A stretch of 64,000 nt of DNA. Source: Pseudoalteromonas sp. MSK9-3. GTDB taxonomy: Bacteria > Pseudomonadota > Gammaproteobacteria > Enterobacterales > Alteromonadaceae. The stretch lies in NCBI RefSeq assembly GCF_003590335.1, contig NZ_MIET01000046.1:1-64000 (forward strand). The letters run 5' to 3'. The notes beneath the pieces are model-generated. The model was not told where the DNA came from and did not search any database. It saw only the letters and a list, made by a program, of their open reading frames with translations. Below are positions 8,119 to 17,346 of this stretch, piece by piece; the stretch's first letter is position 1; the number at the start of each line of letters is the position of its first letter. Both the position numbers and the translations under genes were made by a program.

Positions 8119-9291
8119 ATGACATTTGATATTGCTTTAGGGCTCGTCACGGCTGGCATCGCTATTTTTAGTGTGTCTTTATTGTTGCCCTTAACCAGAA
8201 AAAAACACTATGTAATGCCGTTAGCGCTGTTTATCATGATCCAAGCGGTTATTGCACTTGAACCATTGGTATTTTATAGCTTTCACTATTTAGAAGTATA
8301 TTATATCGCTTTGAGTGGTATTGTGTGGATGTTGATGATGCCAAGCTTATGGCTTTATATTAAAGGGCTTACCGCGACTTACGCTTGGCAGTGGCAAAAA
8401 AAAGAATGGCATCACTGTTGGCCAAGCCTATTTGCTTTATTGGTTGGCGCGGCAATTTTAGTTTTACCTGACTCTTCTCAGGTTGCATTGTTTTCTAATT
8501 CAGGGCGCGAACTGACAGCGGGCTTTGAAGTGACAGTTGCTGTTTTAATATTGATATTGCTACTGATTTGGCCCATACAAAGCGCACTATATATTTATAA
8601 AATTGCAGGTCAATTAACTCGGTATCGTAAAGATCTGAAACAGGTGTTTACTGACGAGCGAAATAGGGCTTTGTATTGGGTAAATGCTGCGCTGGCATTT
8701 TTGGTCATGAGCTGGTTGTGGTTACTCGGAGGGCTCTTCACTAGCCTGTTAGAAACTGAATATGACACTAGTGGCGCAATAGCAATGCTCGTTAACCTTA
8801 TTGCGGTATGGCTATTTTCATTCTGGGCATTGACGCAAAAGCCAGCATTTATGGGGTTATATAAGCAGCTTGCTCAAGCACCTATCGCCATGATCTCGAG
8901 CCGGGTTAAATATGAAAAGTCAGCAATAGGTGCCGCGCAAGCACAACGGATCGCGAAAAAGCTTGATGTGGCATTGCAAGATGAACAATTGTACCTCAAT
9001 AGTGACCTGACGTTGTATGGGCTTGCTGAACATTTACATATTCCAGCACATTATATTTCTCAAACGTTAAACCAAACGATGAATACCTCATTTTTTGATT
9101 GGATCAATCGCGCGCGTGTTGAACAAGCTAAAAAGCAGCTGCTATCAAGTGACACAAGTGTGCTGGATGTGGCGATGGCTGTTGGGTTTAATTCTCGGTC
9201 AGCGTTTTATAAAGCATTTAAAGCTCGTACGGGCACCACGCCCAGTGTATTTAGAAAGCAAGCAACTCATGAAACAGTAGATGAGCCATAG
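8119..9291 (+). CDS. AraC-family regulator with N-terminal membrane domain
   Basis: Product of 390 residues. Residues 1-245 hold about seven hydrophobic helices, followed by a C-terminal AraC double helix-turn-helix (about 285-385; LTLYGLAEHLHIPAHYISQ, then DVAMAVGFNSRSAFYKAFKA and TTPSVFRKQ). In this known architecture a DNA-binding domain is tethered to the membrane and the helices sense a ligand or membrane state. It is divergent from the DUF2306 gene and convergent with a heme-type TonB receptor. The signal is unknown. Confidence 0.85.
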   Translation: MTFDIALGLVTAGIAIFSVSLLLPLTRKKHYVMPLALFIMIQAVIALEPLVFYSFHYLEVYYIALSGIVWMLMMPSLWLYIKGLTATYAWQWQKKEWHHCWPSLFALLVGAAILVLPDSSQVALFSNSGRELTAGFEVTVAVLILILLLIWPIQSALYIYKIAGQLTRYRKDLKQVFTDERNRALYWVNAALAFLVMSWLWLLGGLFTSLLETEYDTSGAIAMLVNLIAVWLFSFWALTQKPAFMGLYKQLAQAPIAMISSRVKYEKSAIGAAQAQRIAKKLDVALQDEQLYLNSDLTLYGLAEHLHIPAHYISQTLNQTMNTSFFDWINRARVEQAKKQLLSSDTSVLDVAMAVGFNSRSAFYKAFKARTGTTPSVFRKQATHETVDEP

Positions 9292-9324
9292 TTATGAAAA
9301 CTCACCTACGTATGTTAAACCCGC

Positions 9325-9357
9325 TAGGGCATATCCATTTTTAGCGATAATGCCCTA
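9325..9357. terminator. Inverted repeat between convergent genes
   Basis: TAGGGCAT (9325-9332) and ATGCCCTA (9350-9357) form a perfect 8-base stem with a 17-base loop between the AraC gene and the convergent TonB receptor gene. It has no good T tract, so termination is a guess from position. Confidence 0.35.
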
Positions 9358-9397
9358 ACGCATAAAACCTTATAAAATGACGTTTTGGTATATAAGC

Positions 9398-11602
9398 TTA
9401 AAACTGGTAACTGACACTCAGTTTAAAATTTCGACCTAGTTCACTGGCGTCATTTTCACTGCTGGCTGGCGCGCGTAAATAGCGTTTGTCAGTGACGTTA
9501 TCAACACTGAGCCGGGCACTGAAGTTGTCAAGTGGGCCGCTGCCTTGGTAATGCGCATTCAAGTTATAGATAGTTGCTGCTGGTGTCCCGTATCCCCGCT
9601 CTAAATACATGTCGTTTAAGCGCATTTGACCACGGTGATGACGTGCCTGTATGCCAAGATTTAGCGTGTCAGTTACTTGATAGTTGGTCGTAAATGTAAG
9701 CTTATCTGCGGGGGCTTCAGAGTAAGGTTGTTTTTGATAGTCGATGTTGCCTAAAAAGAAGTTTGGCACGCCAATCACATCCATGTTCATTTTTGAATAA
9801 CCCAGATATATTGCTAGTTGCTGGTATTGATAATGGGCCTCAACTTCGACGCCTTCGCTTTCTAAACGGCCAATGTTTTTTGCACTGTAATCACGGTGGG
9901 TAGCAACGGGTATGCCATTAACAGGGTCAGGCCCAGGTGAACCAAACTGCTTGTTGCCAGAGTCGTCAACGTAGTACATAAATGGAATATTATCGATGTA
10001 ATTGTCTATTTTATTGTTGAAATAAATGGCTTTTATACTCAACTCATCAATGAATGGCTTATCCGTAATATTAAAACCTATCCCACCTTCGTAGTTTTTT
10101 GACTTCTCAGCTTTGAGGTTTGGTTGTGGCTCGCTATAACAAATTTTGCTGCCGATATGACAACGCCATAAGTCGCTCTTATAGAGTTCTTGTAAAGACG
10201 GCGCTCGAAATGCTTCGGCTGCTTTTAAGTATATATTGATATGTTCAGTTGCTTTGAATGTGAGCCCGAGCTCACCTGAAGTGGCATTGTCATCGTTTTT
10301 TCCATATCCTGTGAATGAGTCAGAGCTACGGTCGTACTGATCGTATCGAATCCCTGCAGTAATAAGGAGTGTATCTTTAAAAAAGGTACTTTGGTCGATG
10401 ATTGATATGGATAAGTTATTGGCATCGCTTTGGCCATAATAGCTGCTGCGATCTTGTTTTTCGAACTGGTGCTGGTCAAATGACTCATGCTCATAATTTA
10501 TTTCAAATGCCAGAAGGTGTTTAAATGGGCCATCAAAATCAGAGAGGTTAGCGAGTCGTATGCCATGGCGCTTACTTTCACCATAACTTTGTCTATCATA
10601 ACTTATTTTTCGCTCCCCTCTAGGAATGTAGCCTTTGGTTATTTTGTCGTAAGTTTTTTTTGCGTAAAAGACCTGAACATCCATATCGATGAGATCACTT
10701 ACAGGCTGATAGGTATAATTCATCATGCCTTCTAAGTAGTCGTTTTTATAGTCTTCCATTAGAGCGGGATACCTGACGGCTAGATCTAAACGTTGATTGT
10801 ATGGCTGGTCGAGTGATTCTGTTTCACTGTAGTCTAGCTTGCTCTTTATAAAATGATGCGGGTGAAGATACCAGGTGTTTTTAACCGTGACGTTATTGCG
10901 CTCTGAACGATTGAGTACTTTATCAATGTTAGCGACCTCTTTATCGCTATTTGGCGCCGCAACCACATCCACATCATCGTATTTTATATGGCTGAGTGTG
11001 ACGATAGTGTCGGTGTTATGGGTGAGTTGAAATACATTTAATGTACTTTGCACCGAGTCAGATACTGTTTGGTGTGTGGCTGAAATCTGCGCACCTACAC
11101 CGTTCGCATTTAGATAGTCGGCAGCATCTTTGGTGACAATTCTAATACTTCCCCCAATAGCGCCAGAGCCTACGGTTAATGAATCTGCACCACGTAGTAG
11201 TTGCACCTGTTTCAGTTGACTCGGGTCAACGCCTAAACTACTAATGTTTGTGAGGGTTTGACTACCATCTGAGTCTGTTTTGCGTTTTACGTTATCTACA
11301 GACACATGTATTCGCTCACCGTGTAAACCCCGTATACGTGGTTGGCCTGACAGTGGGGCGACACTGCCTGAGACATCAACACCAGGAAGAGATTTTAGTA
11401 TTTGAGTTAAATCAGATGCCTGACTTCGCTGTATGTCTGCTGCACTGAGTGCAGAAACAGACGCAGCTACATCATGATTGTGTGCGGTAATTTTATGGCC
11501 TAGTACTTCAATGCTTTCGTCAGGCGTTATTTTTTTTGGTTCAGAGTGCGCTTGGGTATGAATTGCAGCGCTGATGCATAGGAAAAGGGCAGAGTACTTC
11601 AT
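9398..11602 (-). CDS. TonB-dependent outer-membrane receptor, heme/hemoglobin type
   Basis: Product of 734 residues with a signal peptide (about 1-20), a plug domain (about 40-160, with IRGLHGERIHVSVDN and QLLRGADSLTVGSGAIGG) and a 22-strand-type barrel ending in the usual terminal aromatic (SYQF). FRAPSLQELY followed by QPNLKAE matches the FRAP/NPNL region of heme and hemoglobin receptors. The extracellular stretch between them has a Cys pair (WRCHIGSKICY). A Fur-box-like sequence lies 14 bases before the start, so iron repression is likely. Ligand identity is inferred; no heme-utilisation genes are adjacent. Confidence 0.85.
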   Translation of the reverse strand: MKYSALFLCISAAIHTQAHSEPKKITPDESIEVLGHKITAHNHDVAASVSALSAADIQRSQASDLTQILKSLPGVDVSGSVAPLSGQPRIRGLHGERIHVSVDNVKRKTDSDGSQTLTNISSLGVDPSQLKQVQLLRGADSLTVGSGAIGGSIRIVTKDAADYLNANGVGAQISATHQTVSDSVQSTLNVFQLTHNTDTIVTLSHIKYDDVDVVAAPNSDKEVANIDKVLNRSERNNVTVKNTWYLHPHHFIKSKLDYSETESLDQPYNQRLDLAVRYPALMEDYKNDYLEGMMNYTYQPVSDLIDMDVQVFYAKKTYDKITKGYIPRGERKISYDRQSYGESKRHGIRLANLSDFDGPFKHLLAFEINYEHESFDQHQFEKQDRSSYYGQSDANNLSISIIDQSTFFKDTLLITAGIRYDQYDRSSDSFTGYGKNDDNATSGELGLTFKATEHINIYLKAAEAFRAPSLQELYKSDLWRCHIGSKICYSEPQPNLKAEKSKNYEGGIGFNITDKPFIDELSIKAIYFNNKIDNYIDNIPFMYYVDDSGNKQFGSPGPDPVNGIPVATHRDYSAKNIGRLESEGVEVEAHYQYQQLAIYLGYSKMNMDVIGVPNFFLGNIDYQKQPYSEAPADKLTFTTNYQVTDTLNLGIQARHHRGQMRLNDMYLERGYGTPAATIYNLNAHYQGSGPLDNFSARLSVDNVTDKRYLRAPASSENDASELGRNFKLSVSYQF

Positions 11603-11615
11603 GATATTAATCCTT

Positions 11616-11634
11616 AATAATAATAGTTCTCATT
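11616..11634 (-). promoter_or_regulatory. Fur-box-like site before heme-type receptor
   Basis: Read on the minus strand the site is AATGAGAACTATTATTATT, 17 of 19 matches to the Fur pattern AATGAGAATTATTATCATT. It lies directly upstream of the receptor start and in the divergent interval with the DUF4920 gene, so it might affect both. Confidence 0.6.
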
Positions 11635-11809
11635 GCGTTTGCGGGGCGCATGCTACGCATATTGATAACCAAAAGCAATAACTAATTACTTATGGTTATA
11701 TTTTTGTATTTTAATCATACTGAAACCTTGATTTTTTGGCATGATATTTGGTAGTTTGTTGTTTTTCAGTCGTTAGTGGCTAATTTTTGTGTAATTAATA
11801 AAAGGGAAA

Positions 11810-12268
11810 TTGATAATGAAGCGGTTTTTATGTGTATGGGTATTATGTTGTATGCCATTGATAGTAAATGGTACGGAGTTTAGTGGCGGCGCAGACATGA
11901 GTAAATTGGTCACAGCCAAAGAGGTTTTAGCTGATATCAGTCGTTTTGACGGGACAGAGATCACGTTGACCGGCACGGTGATGAAGGTGTGTAAAAAACG
12001 AGGTTGTTGGATGTCGCTAAAAATTACAGAACAGGACGAAATAACCGTTAAAGTAAAAGATGGAGATATGGTGTTTCCACTGTCGGCAATAGGTAAAAAA
12101 GCGTATGCGACAGGGGTGATAACAGCTAACAAAATGGACTTAGATAAAACCAAAAAATACCTCGCACACAAAGCATTAGAAAATGGCGAGGCATTTGATG
12201 CGTCAACAGTAAAAACCCCTATGTCAGTGAATATACTTAAACCCAGCGCAGTGACAATTTCGCATTAG
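11810..12268 (+). CDS. DUF4920 OB-fold-like secreted protein
   Basis: Product of 152 residues with a signal peptide (about 1-20). The core pattern is typical of DUF4920: a strand GTEITLTGTVMKVCKKRGCWM with the CxxxGCWM signature, then ITVKVKDGDMVFP and GKKAYATGVI. The Cys pair could be redox- or metal-active, but the family function is not established. The final residues run past the domain. It is divergent from the heme-type receptor and shares the 207-base interval that carries a Fur-box-like site. Confidence 0.7.
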   Translation: MIMKRFLCVWVLCCMPLIVNGTEFSGGADMSKLVTAKEVLADISRFDGTEITLTGTVMKVCKKRGCWMSLKITEQDEITVKVKDGDMVFPLSAIGKKAYATGVITANKMDLDKTKKYLAHKALENGEAFDASTVKTPMSVNILKPSAVTISH

Positions 12269-12415
12269 TCACCCTATTTCATTTTAAACTCTGTGCCTGT
12301 ATTTACTATCATTGTAATGAGCAGTGGGTTTGACGCGGCATTAAACTTGCTTAAATGTTTGCTTAATAAGTTTAAGCTTGAGAACATTGACTCAAGATAG
12401 TTTTGGAGCAAAAAA

Positions 12416-13405
12416 ATGCGTTGGCCAGTCGTTTTTATAGCATTGATATCTATGCTTTTAATTGGTTGCAAACAAGAAGTAAAGATAAGTGATGGTGTTG
12501 TTCACTCATTTTCAGAAGAGGGGATCTCTTTTGGTCAGTTTTCTGACGATGGTAAGCTATTACTTGGCGTGACTCACTCAGACGTCGTGACGTTATGGAG
12601 AATGGACACGAAACAGGTAGAGCTAGAAATCCCCGCAGATAAAGTAATTAAGCCAGTTAAGCATGTTGCACTATCAAAAGATAATAGCCTTTTACTTATT
12701 GCAAATGATACGACGGTTGGGTTGTGGTCAGTACCTGCTAGAGCAATGATAAGTAAGGTTAATTTTTCAGGTGTAAACGCATATGCCACGATCACTGCAT
12801 TGGCATTATCGCCTCACAAAGACCGGTTGTTAGTGGGAATGGCTGATGGCTCTATCAACATGGCTGATATTAATACCCGCTTGAATAACCGATTTCAGCC
12901 ACATACACAGCCTGTGCGATTTTTGCGTTTTGATACTCAAGGTGAGCTATATATGTCTGGTGCCCTCGACGGCAAAGTTGGACTATGGCAATTTGCGTCT
13001 TCTGACGCCTTGTTTGAGCAAGAGTTTGCACACAGGATCACAAGCTTGACCGCCAATGATGATTTTTCAATGCTGTTTGTGTCGGATGGGCTAAGTGCGC
13101 AACACATTAAGAAGTTAACGTCTGGCGAAGAAGTTGCAAAGTTAACCTACAGTGCGCGGTTTAAGATATTTAGGCAGTCATTGTTTGTGCAAGGCGGGGC
13201 GTTATTGGCGACTTCGTCGTCTAAATCCCATTTGTCGGTATGGCATGTTGGCACCGGAGAAGAAATTGGTACTTGGACGATTCAAACTAAAAGTAAAGGT
13301 GCAAGTATTGTCGCGATGCACGGTGATGATGTGGGGGAGCTGTTGACGTTTAATTCAGATGGAATGGTTGAACGTTGGAATTTAGATTTACTTGAGGCAC
13401 TTTAG
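12416..13405 (+). CDS. WD40-repeat lipoprotein, first of tandem pair
   Basis: Product of 329 residues. The signal peptide ends in the lipobox LIGC. The remainder is a run of about seven degenerate WD40 blades, each with a WD-like ending such as VTLWRM, VGLWSV, VGLWQF, LSVWHV and VERWNL, so a beta-propeller is expected. It is paralogous to the next gene over its whole length (compare SSKSHLSVWHVGTGEE with SAKSELSLWHMQSGKE), and only three bases separate them. Likely role is an envelope scaffold or binding protein; the partner is unknown. Confidence 0.8.
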   Translation: MRWPVVFIALISMLLIGCKQEVKISDGVVHSFSEEGISFGQFSDDGKLLLGVTHSDVVTLWRMDTKQVELEIPADKVIKPVKHVALSKDNSLLLIANDTTVGLWSVPARAMISKVNFSGVNAYATITALALSPHKDRLLVGMADGSINMADINTRLNNRFQPHTQPVRFLRFDTQGELYMSGALDGKVGLWQFASSDALFEQEFAHRITSLTANDDFSMLFVSDGLSAQHIKKLTSGEEVAKLTYSARFKIFRQSLFVQGGALLATSSSKSHLSVWHVGTGEEIGTWTIQTKSKGASIVAMHGDDVGELLTFNSDGMVERWNLDLLEAL

Positions 13406-13408
13406 CAG

Positions 13409-14404
13409 ATGAAGAAACATTGGGCACTGTTGTTGGCAACACTGTTATTTTTTGGCTGTTCTGAGCCTACAAGGATAATACCGAGTGAACGCTATGTGCT
13501 CAGTGACCGATTGCTATTGGGTGGACAGCTCTCGAAGGACGGAAGCTGGGCGTTGTTATTGACTGAAAAGGCTGATATATATCTATTAGACATACGATCG
13601 CAAAATCAGATCCTGATGCTGGACGCTGCTGTGCTACCTACCTCAGTGCGAGCTGTACTGATGAACAAGGAGCTGGGGATTATATTGGTTGCAGGTAGCA
13701 ATACATTGCAAATTTGGGATATTAAACACGCTTCATTACGAGAACAGTTTGAAGTGAGCGGCTTTGATGAGTTAGCAAGGGTGTCAGCTTTAGGCTTGTC
13801 AGACTCTGGTAGTTTAGTGGCTGTGGGTATGACAGATGGCTCTTTAAGTCTATTTAATGTAGATGATAAAAAAGCACATCGAACGGTATTGCATACCAGT
13901 AATATTGCCTATGTGAAATTTATAGACGACGATAAAACCATCATCAGTGCCTCTCATGACGGTTACCTGAGAGCATGGGAAGCACTGACTGGTAATGAGC
14001 TATACTCAATTAGTTTTCCCTCGCGAGTTAGCACGGTTGCGTTAAATCACGACAATACCCGCTTGTTTGCGTCTGACAGTTTAAAAACACAATTGATCAT
14101 GGGTGCCCACGACGGAGAAGTGTTAACTCAGTTTGATTATTTGTCGCGATTTAAGTGGTTTAGGCATGCTTTGTTTATAAAAGGTGCGCCGTATTTGCTG
14201 ACTTCTTCTGCTAAGTCAGAACTCAGTTTATGGCATATGCAGTCGGGTAAAGAGGTGAACAGTTGGGATGTAGAAACGCATTCGATGGGCACAACTGTGC
14301 TAGATATGGTGGAGTTGGATAACACCAATGTGCTGACATTAAATAGCGAAGGTATTGTTGAGCTTTGGGACATTAATCAAGTGCAGTTTTATGCGACTCA
14401 ATAA
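13409..14404 (+). CDS. WD40-repeat lipoprotein, second of tandem pair
   Basis: Product of 331 residues with lipobox FFGC and seven degenerate WD40 blades (endings LQIWDI, LRAWEA, LSLWHM, VELWDI). It starts four bases after the upstream paralogue ends, so the pair is an operon and arose by tandem duplication. Divergence between copies is considerable, which suggests distinct binding partners or a heteromeric assembly. Downstream after 96 bases comes a NERD-domain membrane protein in the same orientation. Confidence 0.8.
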   Translation: MKKHWALLLATLLFFGCSEPTRIIPSERYVLSDRLLLGGQLSKDGSWALLLTEKADIYLLDIRSQNQILMLDAAVLPTSVRAVLMNKELGIILVAGSNTLQIWDIKHASLREQFEVSGFDELARVSALGLSDSGSLVAVGMTDGSLSLFNVDDKKAHRTVLHTSNIAYVKFIDDDKTIISASHDGYLRAWEALTGNELYSISFPSRVSTVALNHDNTRLFASDSLKTQLIMGAHDGEVLTQFDYLSRFKWFRHALFIKGAPYLLTSSAKSELSLWHMQSGKEVNSWDVETHSMGTTVLDMVELDNTNVLTLNSEGIVELWDINQVQFYATQ

Positions 14405-14500
14405 TAAGAGATGATATTATTTTATGTGCTTTGTATCAAAAAGGTGAACAAGCGGCGTTAAGTTGATATTATTCAAATCGGGTTTTAAATGGATTGAAAA

Positions 14501-15826
14501 ATGCGGTTAATTTTAAATATTTTTATCTTAAGCATTGCATTTTTAAGCAATGCGGCAGTAAGCTTTGACCCCCAACTTTCAGTTAATCAATGTAATCGGT
14601 TTAGTACAGAAGCCAGTAATATTAAAGCGTTATTGGCAGCGACATCAGGTGTTCGTCATCAACAGTTGTCTAATCGTGCTGGGCGGTTAAAAGAGCGCAT
14701 TGAGGTATTTTGTCAAAACCCCACGGATATTGAACCACAAATTGTTGTTGCACTAAAAGTACCTGTTGCGTTAGCCATAAGCGGTCAATTAAAGTCTAAG
14801 AATACAGGGCATGTATCGTCTTTATCGACTTATAAAAATGAGAATAAACAGACTGCTTGGCAGCAATTTTACCGTAAGCCTCCACATTGTGCGTCGTATA
14901 AAAATAGCATGGCCGAACTGGTTCGGTGTAGTGATGAAGAAGCCGCGCAAAAACTGCTTTTTGAGCGAGACTGGGCACTTCGCCACCCAGTTAAAATGGC
15001 AAATAAACAAAAAGTAAATAAAAAACAAATCGATGTAGCTGAATCTCATGCTCATTTGGCGTCAGAAGCCACTCAAGAGAAGCGAGGAGAGGATGTTGAC
15101 TTGCGAGATCCCAGTTTATATGTCTCGTCAGCACCAATGCAAGAAAGTCACTCAGCGGGTTTCGTACCTTTGTGGCAGTATATTGGTGAATACGTGCTGA
15201 TGGCTGCTTTATGTATTGGCATTTTTATTGCGGCAAAGGTCATTGCACCGTATGGACACCGTATTGCAAAGCGTCAATTTAGCCCTTACTACATGAACAT
15301 GGTTTTAAAGCGCAACCTCGATAAAGCACGCTATACCCAATATCGCAATCTCGTGTTTTCTAGCCCACAAGGGCATGTATCAATTGAACAAGTCGTAACT
15401 TCTCGCTATGGCGTTTTTGTTATGATGAGCCAACCACAGCTAGATGCTATTTACGCTGATAGACAGTCAGAAACGTGGATAGAGAAAAACAAAAAGAAAG
15501 AAGCACATTTCGTTAACCCACTTGTTGCAAGCACTCACCAAAAAACACGCTTACAAGATGTACTGGGGATAGAAGATAATGTAGTGGGGCTGGTTGTGTT
15601 TAATCAAGACGTTCAGTTCAAAACACCTGTTCCTACGGAAGTCTGCTTGATAAGCCAACTTGTCAGTCGCATAGAGTGTTATCAAAGTATCGTATTTGAT
15701 GAGAAGAAATTAGATGTTATCAATAGCCTATTACTTGTGCATAGCTCTGAGAATGAAAAACATGAAACTCAGGCTAGTGGGGTGAACCGCTTGTCGACTG
15801 AGTCACTTAATGAAGCGCTAAAATAA
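14501..15826 (+). CDS. NERD-domain membrane protein
   Basis: Product of 441 residues. It has an N-terminal signal peptide (about 1-21), a likely periplasmic region (22-220), one transmembrane segment at about 226-248, then a cytoplasmic NERD (nuclease-related) domain at about 275-400. The domain shows NLVFSSPQGHVSIEQVVTSR, YGVFVMM, W, FVNPLVASTHQKT and VGLVVFN, matching the order of NERD motifs, where the usual IDH is here VSIEQ. The usual nuclease Asp and ExK residues are not clearly present (the position of EtK reads MSQP), so catalytic activity is doubtful. It follows the WD40 lipoprotein pair. Confidence 0.7.
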   Translation: MRLILNIFILSIAFLSNAAVSFDPQLSVNQCNRFSTEASNIKALLAATSGVRHQQLSNRAGRLKERIEVFCQNPTDIEPQIVVALKVPVALAISGQLKSKNTGHVSSLSTYKNENKQTAWQQFYRKPPHCASYKNSMAELVRCSDEEAAQKLLFERDWALRHPVKMANKQKVNKKQIDVAESHAHLASEATQEKRGEDVDLRDPSLYVSSAPMQESHSAGFVPLWQYIGEYVLMAALCIGIFIAAKVIAPYGHRIAKRQFSPYYMNMVLKRNLDKARYTQYRNLVFSSPQGHVSIEQVVTSRYGVFVMMSQPQLDAIYADRQSETWIEKNKKKEAHFVNPLVASTHQKTRLQDVLGIEDNVVGLVVFNQDVQFKTPVPTEVCLISQLVSRIECYQSIVFDEKKLDVINSLLLVHSSENEKHETQASGVNRLSTESLNEALK

Positions 15827-15883
15827 TGCTTCAAACTGTGGACTAACTAAGCATAGTTGAATACTGGCTACATAATAAATGCG

Positions 15884-15904
15884 TTTGATAATTATTATTG
15901 TTTA
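15884..15904 (+). promoter_or_regulatory. Fur-box-like site before PepSY gene
   Basis: The sequence TTTGATAATTATTATTG and a second related stretch at about 15911-15925 (ACGATAATTTTATTA) resemble overlapping Fur boxes. They lie 50-90 bases before the PepSY-protein start. AT richness makes chance matches possible. Confidence 0.45.
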
Positions 15905-15971
15905 AAATAGTATAACGATAATTTTATTACACGCTGTGCTTACAGCAACACTTTATTATGTGGGAGTCGAT

Positions 15972-17102
15972 GTGTTAGTAACGAAAAAGCGACTATTTGA
16001 GTTGCATGGATGGGCGGGGATCATATGCTTTATTCCATTCATATTAATTTGTTTAACAGGGAGCCTACTGGTATTTAAAGCTGAGATTGACTCAGTGTTG
16101 CTTCCGAATAAAAGTGTGGTAGTACCCTCTTCGGCTCGGTTAAGTGAAGACCAGTTAATTCACTTAGTTAACGAACAGCTACCTGGCTATGCATTAGGCA
16201 GTTGGGAGTTACTTGGTGAAAATGCAGAAGCCGATAGAATATATTTAGTCAAAAAAGAAACCAATATTTGGTTTAAATCTTATCTCAACCCATACACTGG
16301 CGACGTGTTAAGTGAACCTGAATTACTGCACCATTACTTTACTGACTGGTTGGTGCAATTGCATTACACGTTACTTTTGAATGATATTAAGGGCATAGAT
16401 GAGAATTTAGGCACAGCCTTTACAAGTATCTTTGCCATATTATTAGTCTTCTTAGGCGTTTCGGGACTGATCATATATAGGCGGTTTTGGCGTCGCGTGT
16501 TTACTTTACGTCTTGGGTTTAGAACGGTTGTTGTGGTGAGTGACTTACATAAACTGGTTGGTACATTGGGCTCTCCAGTACTGCTGGTTTTAGGGATCAC
16601 GGGTGGCTATTATAATGTGTCTATTTATATTCATGAATGGCAGGAACACCAGCAAACTCCAGAACATCATATTATGACAAGCAGCCTATATAATAGTGAG
16701 CTTAGCGTAACTCATATGGTGAAATCAGCTTCAACTCATATTTCAGGGTTCAATACGACCTACATTTTGTTTCCGACCGAACCCAATGAGTCAATCATAC
16801 TTTTTGGGCAAGCGCCTACCGTAAATCCGCTGTTAAGTGACTATGGCAGTACAGTCAATTTCCATGCTCAAACGGGTGACTACTTGGGCCACTATGATAT
16901 TCGAGAGCAGAGTTTTATTACAATTTTGGTTGATACATTTCGCAAGCTTCATTTTGGTAACTTTGCTGGCTTATTTAGTAAGGTAGTATACGCCACTATT
17001 GGTTTGTCACCACTTTTACTCGGTGGAACAGGGATTTACCTTTGGTATTTTCGTCGTCGTAAAAGAATCCACCAGCGAAATAGCGTAAAAATAACCTCAT
17101 AG
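15972..17102 (+). CDS. PepSY-associated TM protein, putative siderophore-iron reductase-like
   Basis: Product of 376 residues from GTG at 15972. I chose this start because GGGAG at 15962-15966 gives a good ribosome site; GTG codons at 15936 and 15960 are alternatives. Typical PepSY-TM layout: KRLFELHGWAGIICFIPFILICLTGSLLVF (first helix with conserved HxW region), a periplasmic PepSY section, central helices at about 150-175 and 200-220, and a final helix at about 335-360 ending in RRRK. Conserved helix His residues (for example LHKLVGTLGS, RKLHFGNFAG) suit heme binding. Members of this family sit beside siderophore receptors and reduce ferric siderophores; here a siderophore receptor follows 244 bases downstream. 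Confidence 0.8.
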   Translation: MLVTKKRLFELHGWAGIICFIPFILICLTGSLLVFKAEIDSVLLPNKSVVVPSSARLSEDQLIHLVNEQLPGYALGSWELLGENAEADRIYLVKKETNIWFKSYLNPYTGDVLSEPELLHHYFTDWLVQLHYTLLLNDIKGIDENLGTAFTSIFAILLVFLGVSGLIIYRRFWRRVFTLRLGFRTVVVVSDLHKLVGTLGSPVLLVLGITGGYYNVSIYIHEWQEHQQTPEHHIMTSSLYNSELSVTHMVKSASTHISGFNTTYILFPTEPNESIILFGQAPTVNPLLSDYGSTVNFHAQTGDYLGHYDIREQSFITILVDTFRKLHFGNFAGLFSKVVYATIGLSPLLLGGTGIYLWYFRRRKRIHQRNSVKITS

Positions 17103-17255
17103 CCTCGTCTTTAATGACGAGTATGGCCACTTTATTTTCATTACATTTTAAGAAAGTGTTATTGATGTTCTTACATTGTTTTTAAATTGATTATTTATTC
17201 CTTTGTGTATTTATATCTCGATATAAAATAACAAGATAAACATTTATAAAACACA

Positions 17256-17274
17256 AATGAGAGTTGTTATCATT
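17256..17274 (+). promoter_or_regulatory. Fur-box-like site before siderophore receptor
   Basis: AATGAGAGTTGTTATCATT matches the Fur pattern AATGAGAATTATTATCATT at 17 of 19 positions and lies 72 bases before the receptor start. Confidence 0.7.
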
Positions 17275-17346
17275 TGTGTTTGTTGCTAGTATGCGCACCC
17301 TATTTTGAGGTAACCACCTCTTACAGTTGTATTTTTAGGAGTTTGT

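Noticed and set aside
15936..15971. Earlier GTG start for the PepSY protein
   Set aside because: The added residues have no ribosome site; GTG at 15972 has GGGAG correctly placed.
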